A stretch of 64,000 bases of DNA, from assembly GCF_000344175.1 (NCBI RefSeq), contig NZ_ALWW01000010.1, positions 1 through 64,000 on the forward strand, written 5' to 3'. This DNA comes from Listeria fleischmannii subsp. fleischmannii LU2006-1. Lineage in GTDB: Bacteria > Bacillota > Bacilli > Lactobacillales > Listeriaceae. The notes beneath the pieces are model-generated. The model did not search any database, was not told the origin of the DNA, and worked only from the letters and a program-made list of their open reading frames with translations. Each line of letters begins with the position of its first letter. The first letter of the stretch is position 1. The translations under genes were made by a program, and so were the position numbers. Shown piece after piece: positions 17,323 to 27,602 of the stretch.

Positions 17323-17865
17323 TTATTTTTTAAACCATTTTTTCTTAGCAGATTCCCCTGCTGCTTGTTCAGCTGCCTGTGCTTCACGAATTTCGTTTTG
17401 AACAAGCTCCTCATCCATACGGGCAATAGAGCCTTTCAAATCTCCGTAAACAACATCATTTACAATTTCACGGTCTGTTTCTGTGGCGATTAAAATGATG
17501 CCTGTTGCGCCTTCCGGAATGGTTTCAAGCGTTTTTTCAAAGACACTCATCGCGCTTTTAACTTCCCCAGCATCCTGCATCGAGCCAACTACACTACCGA
17601 CAACCCAGCCTAATAAAACGCCAAGTGGTCCACCTAAAATGCCGATTAACATACCTATCAAACTATCTTTTATATTTTTATCGGCTCCAGTAAAATCAAT
17701 AAAATCTTTAGCGTTTAATTTGGCCCCTTTATCATGTTTTAAAACAGCCATCTGATAGCCGCGAATCTTTCCTTCCGTATGTAATCGTTTCATCTCCGAA
17801 AAGCCTTGATAAGCGATACTTTCTTCAGAAAAATTCATAATGATAACTGACTTTTCTTTTTTCAT
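17323..17865 (-). CDS. DUF1269 family protein
   Basis: About 180 residues; start at 17865 with AAGGAGG 7 bases upstream. N-terminal alpha/beta region (SVIIMNFSEESIAYQGFSEMKRL), a glycine-rich hydrophobic centre (SLIGMLIGILGGPLGVLLGWVVGSVVGSM) typical of DUF1269, and an acidic C-terminal helix ending in a Lys-rich tail. Proteins of this family are often stress-induced and membrane-associated; the biochemical role is unknown. It stands alone between the FNT gene and the broken esterase. Confidence 0.78.
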   Translation of the reverse strand: MKKEKSVIIMNFSEESIAYQGFSEMKRLHTEGKIRGYQMAVLKHDKGAKLNAKDFIDFTGADKNIKDSLIGMLIGILGGPLGVLLGWVVGSVVGSMQDAGEVKSAMSVFEKTLETIPEGATGIILIATETDREIVNDVVYGDLKGSIARMDEELVQNEIREAQAAEQAAGESAKKKWFKK

Positions 17866-17982
17866 GTTGATTTCCTCCTTCACTTTTTTCTTACATTCTT
17901 TTATGCCCTAAATTTCCAAAATGAAAACACTGGCATTTTTATCGCCTAAATTTTAAAATGAAGGAGGAAAGGAGATGTTCCA

Positions 17983-18848
17983 TTGAAAAGAAATACCTTT
18001 ACTTTTGCTGAAAAAAACGGTCTTTCGCTTGAAGCGGAACTGATTATAGGGACCGTCCCCATTCTCAAACCGTCATTTATTTCCACGGCGGCGGTCTTTT
18101 ATACGGGAAAAAAGACGATTTAGATCCAGCCTATATACAACAATTTTTAGATGCAGACTACAACCTGCTACTTGTCGACTATCGTTTAGCTCCTGAAACA
18201 AAGCTGCCGGAAATCTATGAAGATGTCGAGGATGCTATTTTATGGTTTTATCAAGTAGCCGAAAACACACTTGGACTACCAAATCGCCATTTCGCCTTAT
18301 TCGGTCGTTCCTCCGGGGCTTTTTTATCCCTTCTTGCTGCGGCTGATCCAACATTACCAAAACCATTTGCTGTTTTATCTTTTTATGGTTATTATAGTGC
18401 ATCCGCGCCCTTCTTATTAGAAGAAAACGCCTATTTTAATACCTTTCCCCAAATTAGTGATACGCTTAAAGATGCCATGATACATAAAACGCCTCTTGTT
18501 TTTGGCCCAGTTGATTCACGTTATCCACTGTATGTTTATGCTAGGCAAAAAGGCGCTTTTCAGGAGCTTGTTTTTGGAAAAAAGGTAGATCATGCGACAA
18601 AAGCACCCTTCGATTTAATCCCGGAACGTGATTTTCACTTTTTACCGCCCTTATTCCTTGCACATAGCCTCTCTGACCAAGATGTCCCGGTGACTGAATC
18701 TATGACCTTAGAAAAAGGAACTTTGGGCAGCGAACTTCACTGCGTCAACGGTTTGCCTCATGATTTTGACACTCAAACTGTGGAAGCAGAAGGCAAACTT
18801 GCCTACGAAAAAGCAATTTCGTTTTTAAATAAAAAGCGCCTCGATTGA
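17983..18848 (+). pseudogene. Alpha/beta hydrolase (acetyl-esterase-like), frameshifted
   Basis: TTG start at 17983 with AAGGAG 8 bases upstream. The first 20 or so codons (KRNTFTFAEKNGLSLEAEL) run into the wrong frame near 18048. The remainder reads DRPHSQTVIYFHGGGLLYG, with the HGGG oxyanion motif of hormone-sensitive-lipase-type esterases, then LLLVDYRLAPETKLP, FGRSSGAFLSL (nucleophile Ser) and NGLPHDF (His), ending at 18848. One extra T around 18046 would restore a protein of about 288 residues. It is otherwise intact, so the break may be a sequencing error. Substrate unknown. Confidence 0.8.
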
Positions 18849-18892
18849 TAGTTTATTGTAGACGATTATGTACGTGTACAGGCTTGGACTAG

Positions 18893-18927
18893 AAAAAAAG
18901 AACTGACATATTTACATCAGTTCTTTC
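18893..18927 (-). terminator. Intrinsic terminator (DUF4352-like gene)
   Basis: AAAGAACTGA / TCAGTTCTTT stem followed by T7 on the minus strand; it also ends the convergent esterase gene. Confidence 0.85.
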
Positions 18928-18934
18928 GAATTTA

Positions 18935-19708
18935 TTATTTTGTGCTGAAATAAAATTTTTCATATTTTATTAGTGGATTAGCATCATTCTTATCAACTGT
19001 ACCTTGAATATAACCTTCAGCAGTTCCATCATTATACAAAGTTGCTGATAATTCATTTGGAATCACAACTGCTTCTCCTGAATATAGTGCTCCAGATTCT
19101 GAGACATATTCAAATTCCATCATGCCATCAATCATAAATTTGTTCTCAGGTGAAGCAATATCATAGGCTCTAACTTTAACCTTATTTAAAATATATTCTT
19201 TGCCCTCAGGCGCTGGATCATTAAACTGATTCTCTGACTGTATCATTTGCGCAGCTTTTTCACCTCTTATTGTCTCAACTACAGTGATATCTATACTTGC
19301 ATCAAAGTTATCATAAGTGTCAGAATCCATCATAGTACCTGTTAATGATAAAGTTGAGTTAAGAGGCATTGGAGTAGCTCTAGTCCCTTCTTCAGAAGTT
19401 GTTTCTTCATTAGAATCTGTTGTTTCCTCATCTAAAGAAATTTCATCATTAATATCAACACTTTCGTCACTACTTACATCGTTGCTTGTGTCAGAAGTAT
19501 TAGATTTAGAAGTAGAATCATCAATTGCTTCAACCCCTTCGTTTATAATTCCAACAACAAAAACTATTGAGAATATTAAGCCACAAGCAACTGAAGCGAT
19601 TGTAGTAAATATGCCTGCCTTTCTTGTTTTCTTTATAACAATTAGCACAATCCCCGTTATCAATCCTAAAAATCCCAAAATAAGCATTAAAACTGAAAAT
19701 CCTATCAT
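18935..19708 (-). CDS. Membrane-anchored protein with C-terminal DUF4352-like domain
   Basis: 257 residues. Two N-terminal hydrophobic segments (about 4-24 and 34-56), then a low-complexity Ser/Asp/Glu/Thr linker (about 62-110), then an extracellular-type beta domain (about 115-257) with EYILNKVKVRAYDIASPENK and LYSGEAVVIPNELSATLYNDG, which resembles DUF4352/DUF5067 immunoglobulin-like domains of Firmicute surface lipoproteins. GGGAGAG precedes the start. It is a single gene with its own terminator. Function unknown; an envelope role is inferred from topology. Confidence 0.7.
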   Translation of the reverse strand: MIGFSVLMLILGFLGLITGIVLIVIKKTRKAGIFTTIASVACGLIFSIVFVVGIINEGVEAIDDSTSKSNTSDTSNDVSSDESVDINDEISLDEETTDSNEETTSEEGTRATPMPLNSTLSLTGTMMDSDTYDNFDASIDITVVETIRGEKAAQMIQSENQFNDPAPEGKEYILNKVKVRAYDIASPENKFMIDGMMEFEYVSESGALYSGEAVVIPNELSATLYNDGTAEGYIQGTVDKNDANPLIKYEKFYFSTK

Positions 19709-20023
19709 TTTTGTTCTCTCCCTGTTTGTAATTTTATACTATCGCATGAGCGTTAATACCTATTGATGAATTATATTCTGATATTTATCCACACAAGCAG
19801 AAATCTACTTACTTTGATTCCACCTGCTACTGATTTTCCATATCTATATCTAATAATCTAGATGCTGTTCTAGTTTTGGAACCATTCAAAACAACATACC
19901 TCTAAAACCTCGCACTATTTTTTGAAGTTTCGTAATCGCAGTACTTGTTCCTAGCAGAACTTCTATTCTGAAGGTTCATTTTCTATCTTAATAATATCTC
20001 TTACATATTAAAAAAACAAGTTT
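19709..20023. other. Intergenic stretch without a recognisable gene
   Basis: Some 315 A/T-rich bases. I find no open frame with a ribosome site and no clear hairpin terminator or riboswitch. It must contain the promoter of the gene ending at 18935, but no box pair stands out. Confidence 0.5.
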
Positions 20024-20377
20024 TTACCGGTTATTTCGGTTGTAATCTGTAAAAATGTACACCCCACTTAGTAGACAAATAAAACAACAGATTGGGCGGA
20101 AATAGAGACCAGAGAAACTTGGCGAGAAAAGTAAGCCAAGAATGATGCCGAACACCCACAAAATTAAAGCGAGGAAAAGAAGAAAATCATTTTCTTTTGC
20201 TAATATAATGAGGACTCCGGCAATTAACATGACAATAGATAAAATGAGTCCTGCCAGTCTTGAAAGATTTTCTGGCATACTGATAAGGTTTACAGAAGTT
20301 AAATGGTTGGAATCAAACCACGATAAAAAACCTACGATAGAAGCTTGAATAGATAAAATTCCAGTAAAAATACGCAT
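20024..20377 (-). CDS. Small integral membrane protein
   Basis: About 117 residues with four hydrophobic segments and a short charged C terminus (TDYNRNNR). The start at 20377 is preferred because GGTGA lies 5 bases upstream; the frame is open to 20404. No family recognised. It lies downstream of the AI-2E-type transporter gene, separated by about 98 bases. Confidence 0.6.
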   Translation of the reverse strand: MRIFTGILSIQASIVGFLSWFDSNHLTSVNLISMPENLSRLAGLILSIVMLIAGVLIILAKENDFLLFLALILWVFGIILGLLFSPSFSGLYFRPICCFICLLSGVYIFTDYNRNNR

Positions 20378-20474
20378 TCCACTCACCAGCCTAAACTTTT
20401 GCATAAGATAGATAACATCACTTATCTATCATTTTTGGATAATCAACATATTTTATAGTTTATCAGACTGATGT

Positions 20475-21653
20475 TTATTCACCTGAATCATTTGGATTTT
20501 CTTCAATCTGCTCATACTCGCTTTCAGGTTGTTCGCCGTAAAGACCAGATACACGTTTAAACCAGATAAAGACGTGTGTCACGATTACTTTTAGTACAGC
20601 ATAACCAGGTACGGCAAAAATAACGCCTAGCACTCCGAATAATTTTCCGGCAACGAGGATAACGAATAAAATGGTAATCGGATGAACTTTTAATGTTTTT
20701 CCCATTACTTGCGGTGAAATAAATTTACCTTCTAATAATTGGACGACTACCCAGACTACGATTAATTTAAGTAGTAACCACGGAGAAGTTACAATGGCAA
20801 TAATAATCGCTGGTGTAATCGCAATAGCTGGCCCAAGGTATGGGACTATGCTTGTACAAGCAGCTACAATCGCCAGCGTAAGTGCGTATGGTAGGCCGAT
20901 AATAAGATAGCCGATAAATAGCAAGATACCAATACATAAACTTACGATGATTTGGCCCCTGATGTAAGAACTAATTTGATGATTTGCTTCAGAGAATACT
21001 TGACGCGTATGTGCTCGTCCGTTTACTGGAAGCATTTTTAAAATAAAATCCGGAAGCTTCTTCCCATCTTTTAACAAATAAAAGAGAACTAGAGGCGTTG
21101 TCACGATGGCTAAAACGACTTCCGTCACGGTGCCGACAATATTTCCGATACTGTCGATGGCACTATTCACAACAGATGTGCCTTTTTCGGAGACAGTCTT
21201 CATAATATCGCTCATATTTCCAGAAATCCGCTCTTTAATTTGGTCAAAAAGGGAGGATTGGCTAAATTCATTAAATTTATCGGTAATTTGATTCCAATAA
21301 GACGGAAATGTTTTTACCAAACTAACGATTTGATCTCGAACGGCTGGGATTACAAAGCTAAAAATGAGGACAATAATGCCGATAATGACAATATAGAGAA
21401 GTCCTATTGACCAGCCTCTATGCCAACCTTTTTTCTCTAAAAAATCGATAATGGGGTTAAAAAGATAGTAGGATATGCCCGCTAAAATAATTGGCGCCGC
21501 TACTGTCTCGATAATCACCATAAGTGGATGGAAAATAAACGATATTTTGGTTAATACATAAATATCAAGTGCGACAAGTAAGAAAATAAGTAAGCCTAGC
21601 ACAAATTTATTTTCAATAAAAAACTGTTTAAATTTAGATAATCTTCCTTTCAT
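20475..21653 (-). CDS. AI-2E family transporter (PerM/YdiK-like membrane protein)
   Basis: 392 residues with a pattern typical of the AI-2E/UPF0118 family: a hydrophobic N-terminal pair, a long non-membrane segment (about 120-190, SYWNQITDKFNEFSQSSLF...), then several membrane segments containing GLPYALTLAIVAACTSIVPYLGPAIAITPA, a family hallmark. It is probably a transporter or channel; members act in autoinducer export or ion exchange, so the substrate is not assigned. AGGTGA precedes the ATG. It corresponds by order to lmo0584, next to secA2. Confidence 0.82.
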   Translation of the reverse strand: MKGRLSKFKQFFIENKFVLGLLIFLLVALDIYVLTKISFIFHPLMVIIETVAAPIILAGISYYLFNPIIDFLEKKGWHRGWSIGLLYIVIIGIIVLIFSFVIPAVRDQIVSLVKTFPSYWNQITDKFNEFSQSSLFDQIKERISGNMSDIMKTVSEKGTSVVNSAIDSIGNIVGTVTEVVLAIVTTPLVLFYLLKDGKKLPDFILKMLPVNGRAHTRQVFSEANHQISSYIRGQIIVSLCIGILLFIGYLIIGLPYALTLAIVAACTSIVPYLGPAIAITPAIIIAIVTSPWLLLKLIVVWVVVQLLEGKFISPQVMGKTLKVHPITILFVILVAGKLFGVLGVIFAVPGYAVLKVIVTHVFIWFKRVSGLYGEQPESEYEQIEENPNDSGE

Positions 21654-21737
21654 CTTTTCACCTACTTTTTTCTATTATACTCAAGAAACTTCTAAAAATG
21701 GCTTTTTCTTTTCAAAATCAGTCTTAAGAAGGATTTT

Positions 21738-24062
21738 TTATCCCATCACTAAACCTTCAGGATCGAGCTCTAAAAGCGCATGGGCAAAAAAGAAATGATA
21801 GTCTTCTTGAAACTTTTCAAATAAATGGGCGCCTTCTTTTTGATACATAACAAGAGGATTTTGTTGCCCATAAGCACGTAAATGAATGCCTTCTCGCAGT
21901 TGCACCATTTCGTCTAAATGGACGACCCACATTTGATCCATTAAGTTTAAATATACCTCTTTCTCAATCAAATTAATCGTATCAGCTGGAAACTTTTGTC
22001 TTTGTGCACGATGCCACTCGACAATTTTTTCGCCAATTTCACGCGTATCCATTAACGTCACTTGGTCAAAAGAATACGGGAATTTAGTTCCTCCAAGTAG
22101 TTCTTTTTGCCGTTCATAAAGTTCTTCTTGCTCAAAATCATCTTTCGCCTCACGAAACGTTCGTTCAGCAACTTCAAACAAGATTTTTTCAGAAGAAATG
22201 CCTAGCTTATCATGATTTAAGAGTCTGTCGCGTTCCTTATAGACCATTTTCCGCTGTAAATCAATGACTTCATCGTAGGAAAGCAGATCTTTTCGCAAAT
22301 CATAATTTGCGCCCTCAATGCGTTTTTGAGCATCTACGATAAAACCGTTAATTTTAGATGAGTTCACTGGTTTTCCGTCATTTGGATGGCGTCGTTTTAG
22401 TTTTAGGCGGTATTTTTCCCATTTTTTGCTTTCAAATTGTTCCAGCAAATCATCTTCAATCGATACCATAAATTTACTAAAACCGGGGTCCCCTCGTCTA
22501 CCAGAACGCCCCATAAGCTGTAAATCAATACGCCTACTCTCGTGCCTTTCTGTCCCAATAACAGCAAGTCCTCCTAATTTGTGGACACTTGGACTCAGTT
22601 TAATATCCGTCCCTCTTCCCGCCATATTAGTCGCGAGTGTCACCATACCAGGTTCGCCCGCTCGCGCAATAATTTCCGCTTCTTGCGCATGGTTTTTGGC
22701 ATTTAAAACTTGATGCGGAATTCCCGCTTTTGTAAGTAATTCGCTAATCCATTCATTACTTTTAATAGATGATGTACCGATAAGAGTCGGTTGGCCCTTT
22801 TCATAGCGCCACGATACCTCATATACAATCGCACGACCTTTTTCTTTTTTGGAATAAAACACATCGTCTGGCATATCTTCGCGGTTAACGCGCAAATTAG
22901 TTGGGATGACTACTACATCAAGTCCATAAATCTGCCTGAATTCCTCTTCTTCCGTCTTGGCGGTGCCGGTCATTCCTGCTATTTTTTTATACATCCGAAA
23001 ATAATTTTGAATGGTAATGGTCGCAAGAGTACGAGATTCTTCGTTTACTGTTACACCTTCTTTTGCTTCAATCGCCTGATGTAAGCCGTCGTTAAAGCGT
23101 CTCCCTGGTAGCGCGCGCCCTGTATGAGGATCCACGATGAGGACTTCGCCGTCTAAAACGACATAATCTTTATCTTTATGCATTAAATGGTGCGCCCGTA
23201 AAAGTAGCATTGTGATACGTAAAAGCGGCTGATTTTCTGATGAGTATAAAGAATCCACAAGCCAAAATGCTTCAGCCTTTTCAATTCCAGCATCATTAAG
23301 CCATACAAGCCGTTTGTGTTCATCAATTTCGTAGTCATCTTTTAACATTTTCTTCATGAGTTGATTGGCTTCTGTGTATATGAATAAATCCTCTTCTTTA
23401 TGGTCCGAAATGAGAAGCGGTGTACGTGCTTCATCAATCAGAATTGAATCTGCTTCATCAATTAAAACAAAGTCTAAGCCTGTTTGAACTTTATCCGCAA
23501 GCGTACGCACCATATTATCGCGCAAGTAGTCAAAGCCAAATTCAGATGCCGTGCCGTAAATGACATCCGCCGTATAAATCGCTTTTTTTTGTTCCTTCTC
23601 GAGGCCGGAAACGTTAAGCGCAACTGAAACCCCTAGATACTCTAAAACCTGCCCAATTTCCTCACGGTCCCGTCTCGCTAAATATTCATTGGCCGTGATG
23701 AGATGGACACGTCCAGAACGTAAAACTTCTATGTACATCACAAAAAGTGAAACGAGGGTTTTTCCTTCCCCCGTTTTCATTTCAGCAATTTTCCCATCAC
23801 CTAAAACGAGCGCTCCAATTAACTGCACAATTACGGCTTCTAGGCCAATAATTCGTTTTGCTGCCTCTCTTACAAGGGCAAATATATTCACTTTATCTCG
23901 TAAAGTCATTTCTTGTGTTTTAAATTTCTCACGCCAAATTCGTGTTTGTTCTTGTAACTCTTCTTGGTCCATATTGATATAAAGACCTTCTTTTCGAACA
24001 ATTTGCCGAGCAATTTCACGATATTCGCGTATAATCTTACGGTCATCAAAGTTTTGTTTCAT
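21738..24062 (-). CDS. secA2: Accessory Sec translocase ATPase SecA2
   Basis: 774 residues, against about 776 for Listeria SecA2 and 830-840 for the housekeeping SecA1. Walker A is MKTGEGKTLV (about 97-105), Walker B VLIDEADSILID (about 200), followed by TITIQNYFRMYKKIAGMTGTA and the helicase end LMGRSGRRGDPG. The C-terminal zinc-binding tail of SecA1 is absent. In Listeria it drives export of a subset of proteins including p60, whose gene iap lies divergently just upstream. GGAGGG precedes the ATG by 7 bases. Confidence 0.96.
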   Translation of the reverse strand: MKQNFDDRKIIREYREIARQIVRKEGLYINMDQEELQEQTRIWREKFKTQEMTLRDKVNIFALVREAAKRIIGLEAVIVQLIGALVLGDGKIAEMKTGEGKTLVSLFVMYIEVLRSGRVHLITANEYLARRDREEIGQVLEYLGVSVALNVSGLEKEQKKAIYTADVIYGTASEFGFDYLRDNMVRTLADKVQTGLDFVLIDEADSILIDEARTPLLISDHKEEDLFIYTEANQLMKKMLKDDYEIDEHKRLVWLNDAGIEKAEAFWLVDSLYSSENQPLLRITMLLLRAHHLMHKDKDYVVLDGEVLIVDPHTGRALPGRRFNDGLHQAIEAKEGVTVNEESRTLATITIQNYFRMYKKIAGMTGTAKTEEEEFRQIYGLDVVVIPTNLRVNREDMPDDVFYSKKEKGRAIVYEVSWRYEKGQPTLIGTSSIKSNEWISELLTKAGIPHQVLNAKNHAQEAEIIARAGEPGMVTLATNMAGRGTDIKLSPSVHKLGGLAVIGTERHESRRIDLQLMGRSGRRGDPGFSKFMVSIEDDLLEQFESKKWEKYRLKLKRRHPNDGKPVNSSKINGFIVDAQKRIEGANYDLRKDLLSYDEVIDLQRKMVYKERDRLLNHDKLGISSEKILFEVAERTFREAKDDFEQEELYERQKELLGGTKFPYSFDQVTLMDTREIGEKIVEWHRAQRQKFPADTINLIEKEVYLNLMDQMWVVHLDEMVQLREGIHLRAYGQQNPLVMYQKEGAHLFEKFQEDYHFFFAHALLELDPEGLVMG

Positions 24063-24082
24063 TTTATTCCCTCCGTAATTGT

Positions 24083-24088
24083 ATTATA
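24083..24088 (-). promoter_or_regulatory. Candidate -10 of the secA2 promoter
   Basis: Perfect TATAAT on the minus strand preceded by TTG at the extended position, about 20 bases before the secA2 ATG. No convincing -35 at 17 bases. Confidence 0.4.
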
Positions 24089-24399
24089 CAACATTCGCAA
24101 GTTAAATTAGAGTATTTTAATGTTTGCTTTTTAAAAATAAAAAGTAAATCTGTTGGTATTTCTATGATTGTGCACTATTTGTGAAAAAAACAACATTTTT
24201 ATTTTCCATTCACAAAAAAGAATATTACAATTTGATTAAATTTTTCTATTTACTTTTTACAATAGGTTTCCTTTTACGAAACTTCCCTCATTCTTTATCC
24301 ACCCCCAATTTCAAATTGAACTCCATTCCCAATCAACTGTCAGAAGACCGAGGAATATACGTTCGCATCATGACTTATTACAAATTTGTTACAACAGGC

Positions 24400-24408
24400 T
24401 GGTATAGT
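24400..24408 (+). promoter_or_regulatory. Candidate extended -10 promoter of iap
   Basis: TGGTATAGT (extended -10) about 128 bases before the iap start, leaving a leader of roughly 120 bases. A TTACAA at 24378-24383 could serve as -35 at 19 bases. The rest of the 474-base gap to secA2 shows no gene. Confidence 0.45.
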
Positions 24409-24536
24409 CCGCTGTTCTCTTTTTTGCCTATTTCCCTATGTTTGTTTTTTCGCTTCAAAGTGGGTAAAATGGGTATTAATCGGTATACATACAAGTCAAA
24501 ACTGATTTTTTTTGAAAAGAGAGGAGTTTTACAAAT

Positions 24537-26315
24537 ATGAAAAAAGCGACTATCGCTACTGCTACTGCAGGGATTGCCGTCACAGCATTTGCAGCTCCAA
24601 CGATTGCCTCTGCCAGCAGTGTTGTTGTAGAGTCTGGTGATACATTATGGGGGATTGCGGAAGCAAATGATACTACGGTTGATTCTTTAAAAGAGTTAAA
24701 CAACCTTGATTCGGATAAAATTTTCCCTGGTCAAAAACTTGTTGTGAGTGAAGTGAAAGAAGAAAAATCGGAAAAATCTGTTTCAGCAACTTGGTTAAAT
24801 GTTCGTAAGGGACCAAGTGTTGATAACCAAATTCTTACCTCTTTAAAAGGTGGCACAAAAGTGACTGTGACATCTACTGAGGAAAACGGTTGGAACAAAA
24901 TTACTTATGCAGATGGAAAAACAGGCTATGTGAATGGTAAATTTTTAGGCGAAGTGAAAGCTTCTACTCCTGCTAAAAAAGTGGAAAAAGAAGCCACTCC
25001 TGCTCCAGCTAAAGAAGTGAAAGAAGCGGCTCCTGTCACTCAAGATGCAGATGTTTCTTCTTATACGGTTAAAAGTGGGGATACACTGTGGGCACTTTCC
25101 GTTAAATTTGGTACTTCTGTCCAAAATATTATGTCTTGGAATAATTTATCTTCTTCTTCTATTTATGTCGGACAGAATCTTGCTGTAAAAGAAAGTGCTA
25201 CAAAAACAGTCGCTCCTGAACAAGCGGCTCCTGCAGAAAATAACCAAGTGAAGTCAAATGATACTAGTGAAGCACCTCAGTCTTCTGTAACTGTTAAAGA
25301 AGATACCAAAGTGACTGAAGTGAAAAAAGAGAGTGCAAAAACACCAAATGTAACAGAAAATAAAGCACCAGAAGTAGATGTAAATGCTTCTAGTTACACT
25401 GTCCAAAGTGGCGATTCACTAAGCAAAATTGCAAGCCTTTTTGGTACGAGTGTATCTCAAATCAAAGCGTTAAATAATCTTTCAAGCGATGCTATCACGG
25501 TGGGTGATGTGTTAAAAGTGAAAGGAACAGCGGCTCCTGCTAAAGTGGAAACGCCAAAAGCGGAAACACCAAAACAAGAAACGCCAGCTCCAGCTCCTAA
25601 ACCAGCACCGACTCCTGCTCCTTCTAATGAAAAAGAAGAAACAAATGCTGCTCCTGCGATTAATACGAACGCATCTAGCTACACTGTGCAAAGTGGCGAT
25701 TCGTTAAGCAAAATTGCGAGCCTTTTTGGCACAAGTGTTTCTAAAATTAAGGCTTTAAACGGGCTTTCTAGTGATAGTTTACAAGTAGGACAAGTTCTAA
25801 AAGTAAAAGGAACTGTACCTTCTACAAACGTTACTACACCAAGTAACACCAATAATTCATCAAGTTCCACGACACAAAATACAGTAAATAAACCAAGTCA
25901 AAATACAAATACACAAAATACATCTAACAATAACTCCAACCAATCAAATTCTAGCTACAGTGCTTTAATTGCCGAAGCTCAAAAACACTTAGGTAAAAGC
26001 TATAGCTGGGGTGGAAATGGTCCATCTACATTTGATTGCTCTGGTTATACAAAATATGTCTTTGCTCAAATTGGCGTGAATTTATCTCGTACTTCTGGTT
26101 CGCAGTATAGTCAAGCTACGAAAATTTCAGCTTCACAAGCGAAACCAGGCGATTTAGTTTTCTTCGATTATGGTAGTGGTATTGCGCACGTTGGTATTTA
26201 TGTTGGCGGTGGTCAAATGATCAACGCACAAGACAATGGTGTAAAATACGATAATATTTATGGAGCTGGCTGGGGTAAATACCTTGTTGGATTTGGCCGT
26301 GTAGCGAACTTCTAA
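24537..26315 (+). CDS. iap: p60 invasion-associated autolysin (cell wall hydrolase)
   Basis: 592 residues. Signal peptide 1-27 ([20 protein letters not shown]). LysM1 about 29-72, SH3b about 82-138, LysM2 about 173-216, LysM3 about 284-328, LysM4 about 380-424, a Thr/Asn/Ser-rich linker about 428-470, NlpC/P60 peptidase 472-592 with the catalytic Cys in FDCSGYTKY and His in [11 protein letters not shown]. It is a D-Glu-meso-DAP endopeptidase that splits peptidoglycan stems and helps daughter-cell separation. L. monocytogenes p60 is 484 residues with two LysM; here two extra, nearly identical LysM modules are present. Exported through SecA2, encoded divergently upstream. The ribosome site GAGAGGAG is good. 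Confidence 0.97.
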   Translation: MKKATIATATAGIAVTAFAAPTIASASSVVVESGDTLWGIAEANDTTVDSLKELNNLDSDKIFPGQKLVVSEVKEEKSEKSVSATWLNVRKGPSVDNQILTSLKGGTKVTVTSTEENGWNKITYADGKTGYVNGKFLGEVKASTPAKKVEKEATPAPAKEVKEAAPVTQDADVSSYTVKSGDTLWALSVKFGTSVQNIMSWNNLSSSSIYVGQNLAVKESATKTVAPEQAAPAENNQVKSNDTSEAPQSSVTVKEDTKVTEVKKESAKTPNVTENKAPEVDVNASSYTVQSGDSLSKIASLFGTSVSQIKALNNLSSDAITVGDVLKVKGTAAPAKVETPKAETPKQETPAPAPKPAPTPAPSNEKEETNAAPAINTNASSYTVQSGDSLSKIASLFGTSVSKIKALNGLSSDSLQVGQVLKVKGTVPSTNVTTPSNTNNSSSSTTQNTVNKPSQNTNTQNTSNNNSNQSNSSYSALIAEAQKHLGKSYSWGGNGPSTFDCSGYTKYVFAQIGVNLSRTSGSQYSQATKISASQAKPGDLVFFDYGSGIAHVGIYVGGGQMINAQDNGVKYDNIYGAGWGKYLVGFGRVANF

Positions 26316-26330
26316 ATTAGAAGCAAAATC

Positions 26331-26365
26331 AAAAAAGCTTCCTACAATGTGGGAAGCTTTTTTTA
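26331..26365 (+). terminator. iap terminator
   Basis: AAAAAAGCTTCC / GGGAAGCTTTTTTT hairpin with T7, 15 bases after the iap stop. Confidence 0.92.
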
Positions 26366-26379
26366 TGGAGTGATAGAAT

Positions 26380-27564
26380 TTGAAAGAATTAAATTTGCAG
26401 GTAGAACAGAAATATGTAAAAAAATATCAGGCGGGCTTTCCTCAGCTTGTGCGGGACATGATTGTCAATTGGCCAAAACAAATTGCGGAAGGACAACTGA
26501 TTCGCCTCACTTCGCCGAATCAAACGTTTCTTGGGAAAGCGTATTACGGAAAACAAAATAAGGGTGATGGTTGGGTTTTTAGCCGCAAAGAACATGAAAC
26601 GCTGTCAGAGGAGTTTTTTCGGCGACTTTTAGAGGAAGCGGTACAAAATCGGCAAGCCCTTTTTAGCGATGAAGCCACAACGGCTTTTCGGCTTTTTAAC
26701 GGAGAAGGTGACGGGCTTGGTGGTTTGACGATTGATTTTTATGATGGCTTTTTACTGCTACAGTGGTATAGCGCGGGCATTTACGCCTATCAAAAAATGT
26801 TTGTGCGCGCCATGTTCGATTTACCATTTGTGAAAGGGATTTACGAGAAAAAACGCTTTTTACGGGAGGAAAACACACACGATTTTGTGGGTGGAACGGA
26901 GCCTGATTTCCCGTTACTTGTGAAAGAAAACGGCATGAATTACGCTACCTATTTAAATGACGGCTGGATGACTGGAATTTTTCTTGACCAGCGTCTTGTT
27001 AGGCAAAAAATTATGGAAGAATATGCACTTGGAAAGTCCGTTTTAAATACATTCTCCTATACAGGTGCCTTTTCTGTCGCTGCACTTTACGGCGGAGCCC
27101 TACATACGACAAGTGTGGATGTAGCTAAACGAAGTGTCGCTAAAACGAGTGAACAATTTGCAATCAACGGATTTAACCCTGAGGACCAGTCGATATTGGT
27201 GTGGGATGTTTTTGAATATATGAAATTTGCCAAGCGAAAAGAGATGGTGTTTGATTTAGTCATTGCCGATCCGCCTAGTTTTGCACGTACAAAGAAAATA
27301 ACATTTAGTGTAGCCAAGGATTACGGAACGCTCATGAGCCAATTAATTGATATTACGGCGCCACATGGAACGATTATTGCTTCGACTAACTATGCCAATT
27401 TTTCTCTTAAAAAGTTTAAAGAAATTATAGCGGACGCATTTCAAAGTAGCAAACGTACTTTTAAAATTCGTGAAACCTATCAATTACCTAGTGATTTCAA
27501 GGTGCACCCTGCTTTTCCAGAAGGAAATTATTTAAAAGTTCTTATTTTGGAACTGGATGTATAA
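26380..27564 (+). CDS. rlmI: Class I SAM-dependent rRNA methyltransferase (RlmI family)
   Basis: 394 residues from a TTG start with GGAGTGA upstream. N-terminal PUA domain (about 1-75: KKYQAGFPQLVRDMI...), then a Rossmann methyltransferase with motif I VLNTFSYTGAFSVAAL, acidic motif SVDVAKRSVAKTSEQF and motif IV DLVIADPPSFAR. The length and architecture are those of RlmI, which makes m5C in 23S rRNA (C1962 in E. coli). The ribosomal target here is by homology only. It corresponds by order to lmo0581, directly downstream of iap but separated by a terminator. It is followed by repeat copy B. Confidence 0.85.
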   Translation: MKELNLQVEQKYVKKYQAGFPQLVRDMIVNWPKQIAEGQLIRLTSPNQTFLGKAYYGKQNKGDGWVFSRKEHETLSEEFFRRLLEEAVQNRQALFSDEATTAFRLFNGEGDGLGGLTIDFYDGFLLLQWYSAGIYAYQKMFVRAMFDLPFVKGIYEKKRFLREENTHDFVGGTEPDFPLLVKENGMNYATYLNDGWMTGIFLDQRLVRQKIMEEYALGKSVLNTFSYTGAFSVAALYGGALHTTSVDVAKRSVAKTSEQFAINGFNPEDQSILVWDVFEYMKFAKRKEMVFDLVIADPPSFARTKKITFSVAKDYGTLMSQLIDITAPHGTIIASTNYANFSLKKFKEIIADAFQSSKRTFKIRETYQLPSDFKVHPAFPEGNYLKVLILELDV

Positions 27565-27602
27565 AAAATAGACATAAGGGAAAAAGTCCCTTATGTCTAT
27601 TT
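27563..27602 (+). terminator. rlmI terminator / left hairpin of repeat copy B
   Basis: AAATAGACATAAGGGA / TCCCTTATGTCTATTT, a long perfect hairpin starting at the rlmI stop. The repeat follows immediately; a fragment of the 3' arm (GTCTATTT) recurs at 27730. Confidence 0.8.

Noticed and set aside
24181-24540. 119-codon open frame on the plus strand upstream of iap
   Set aside because: It lacks a ribosome site, overlaps the iap start codon and is poorly compatible with the iap promoter and leader; composition looks non-coding.
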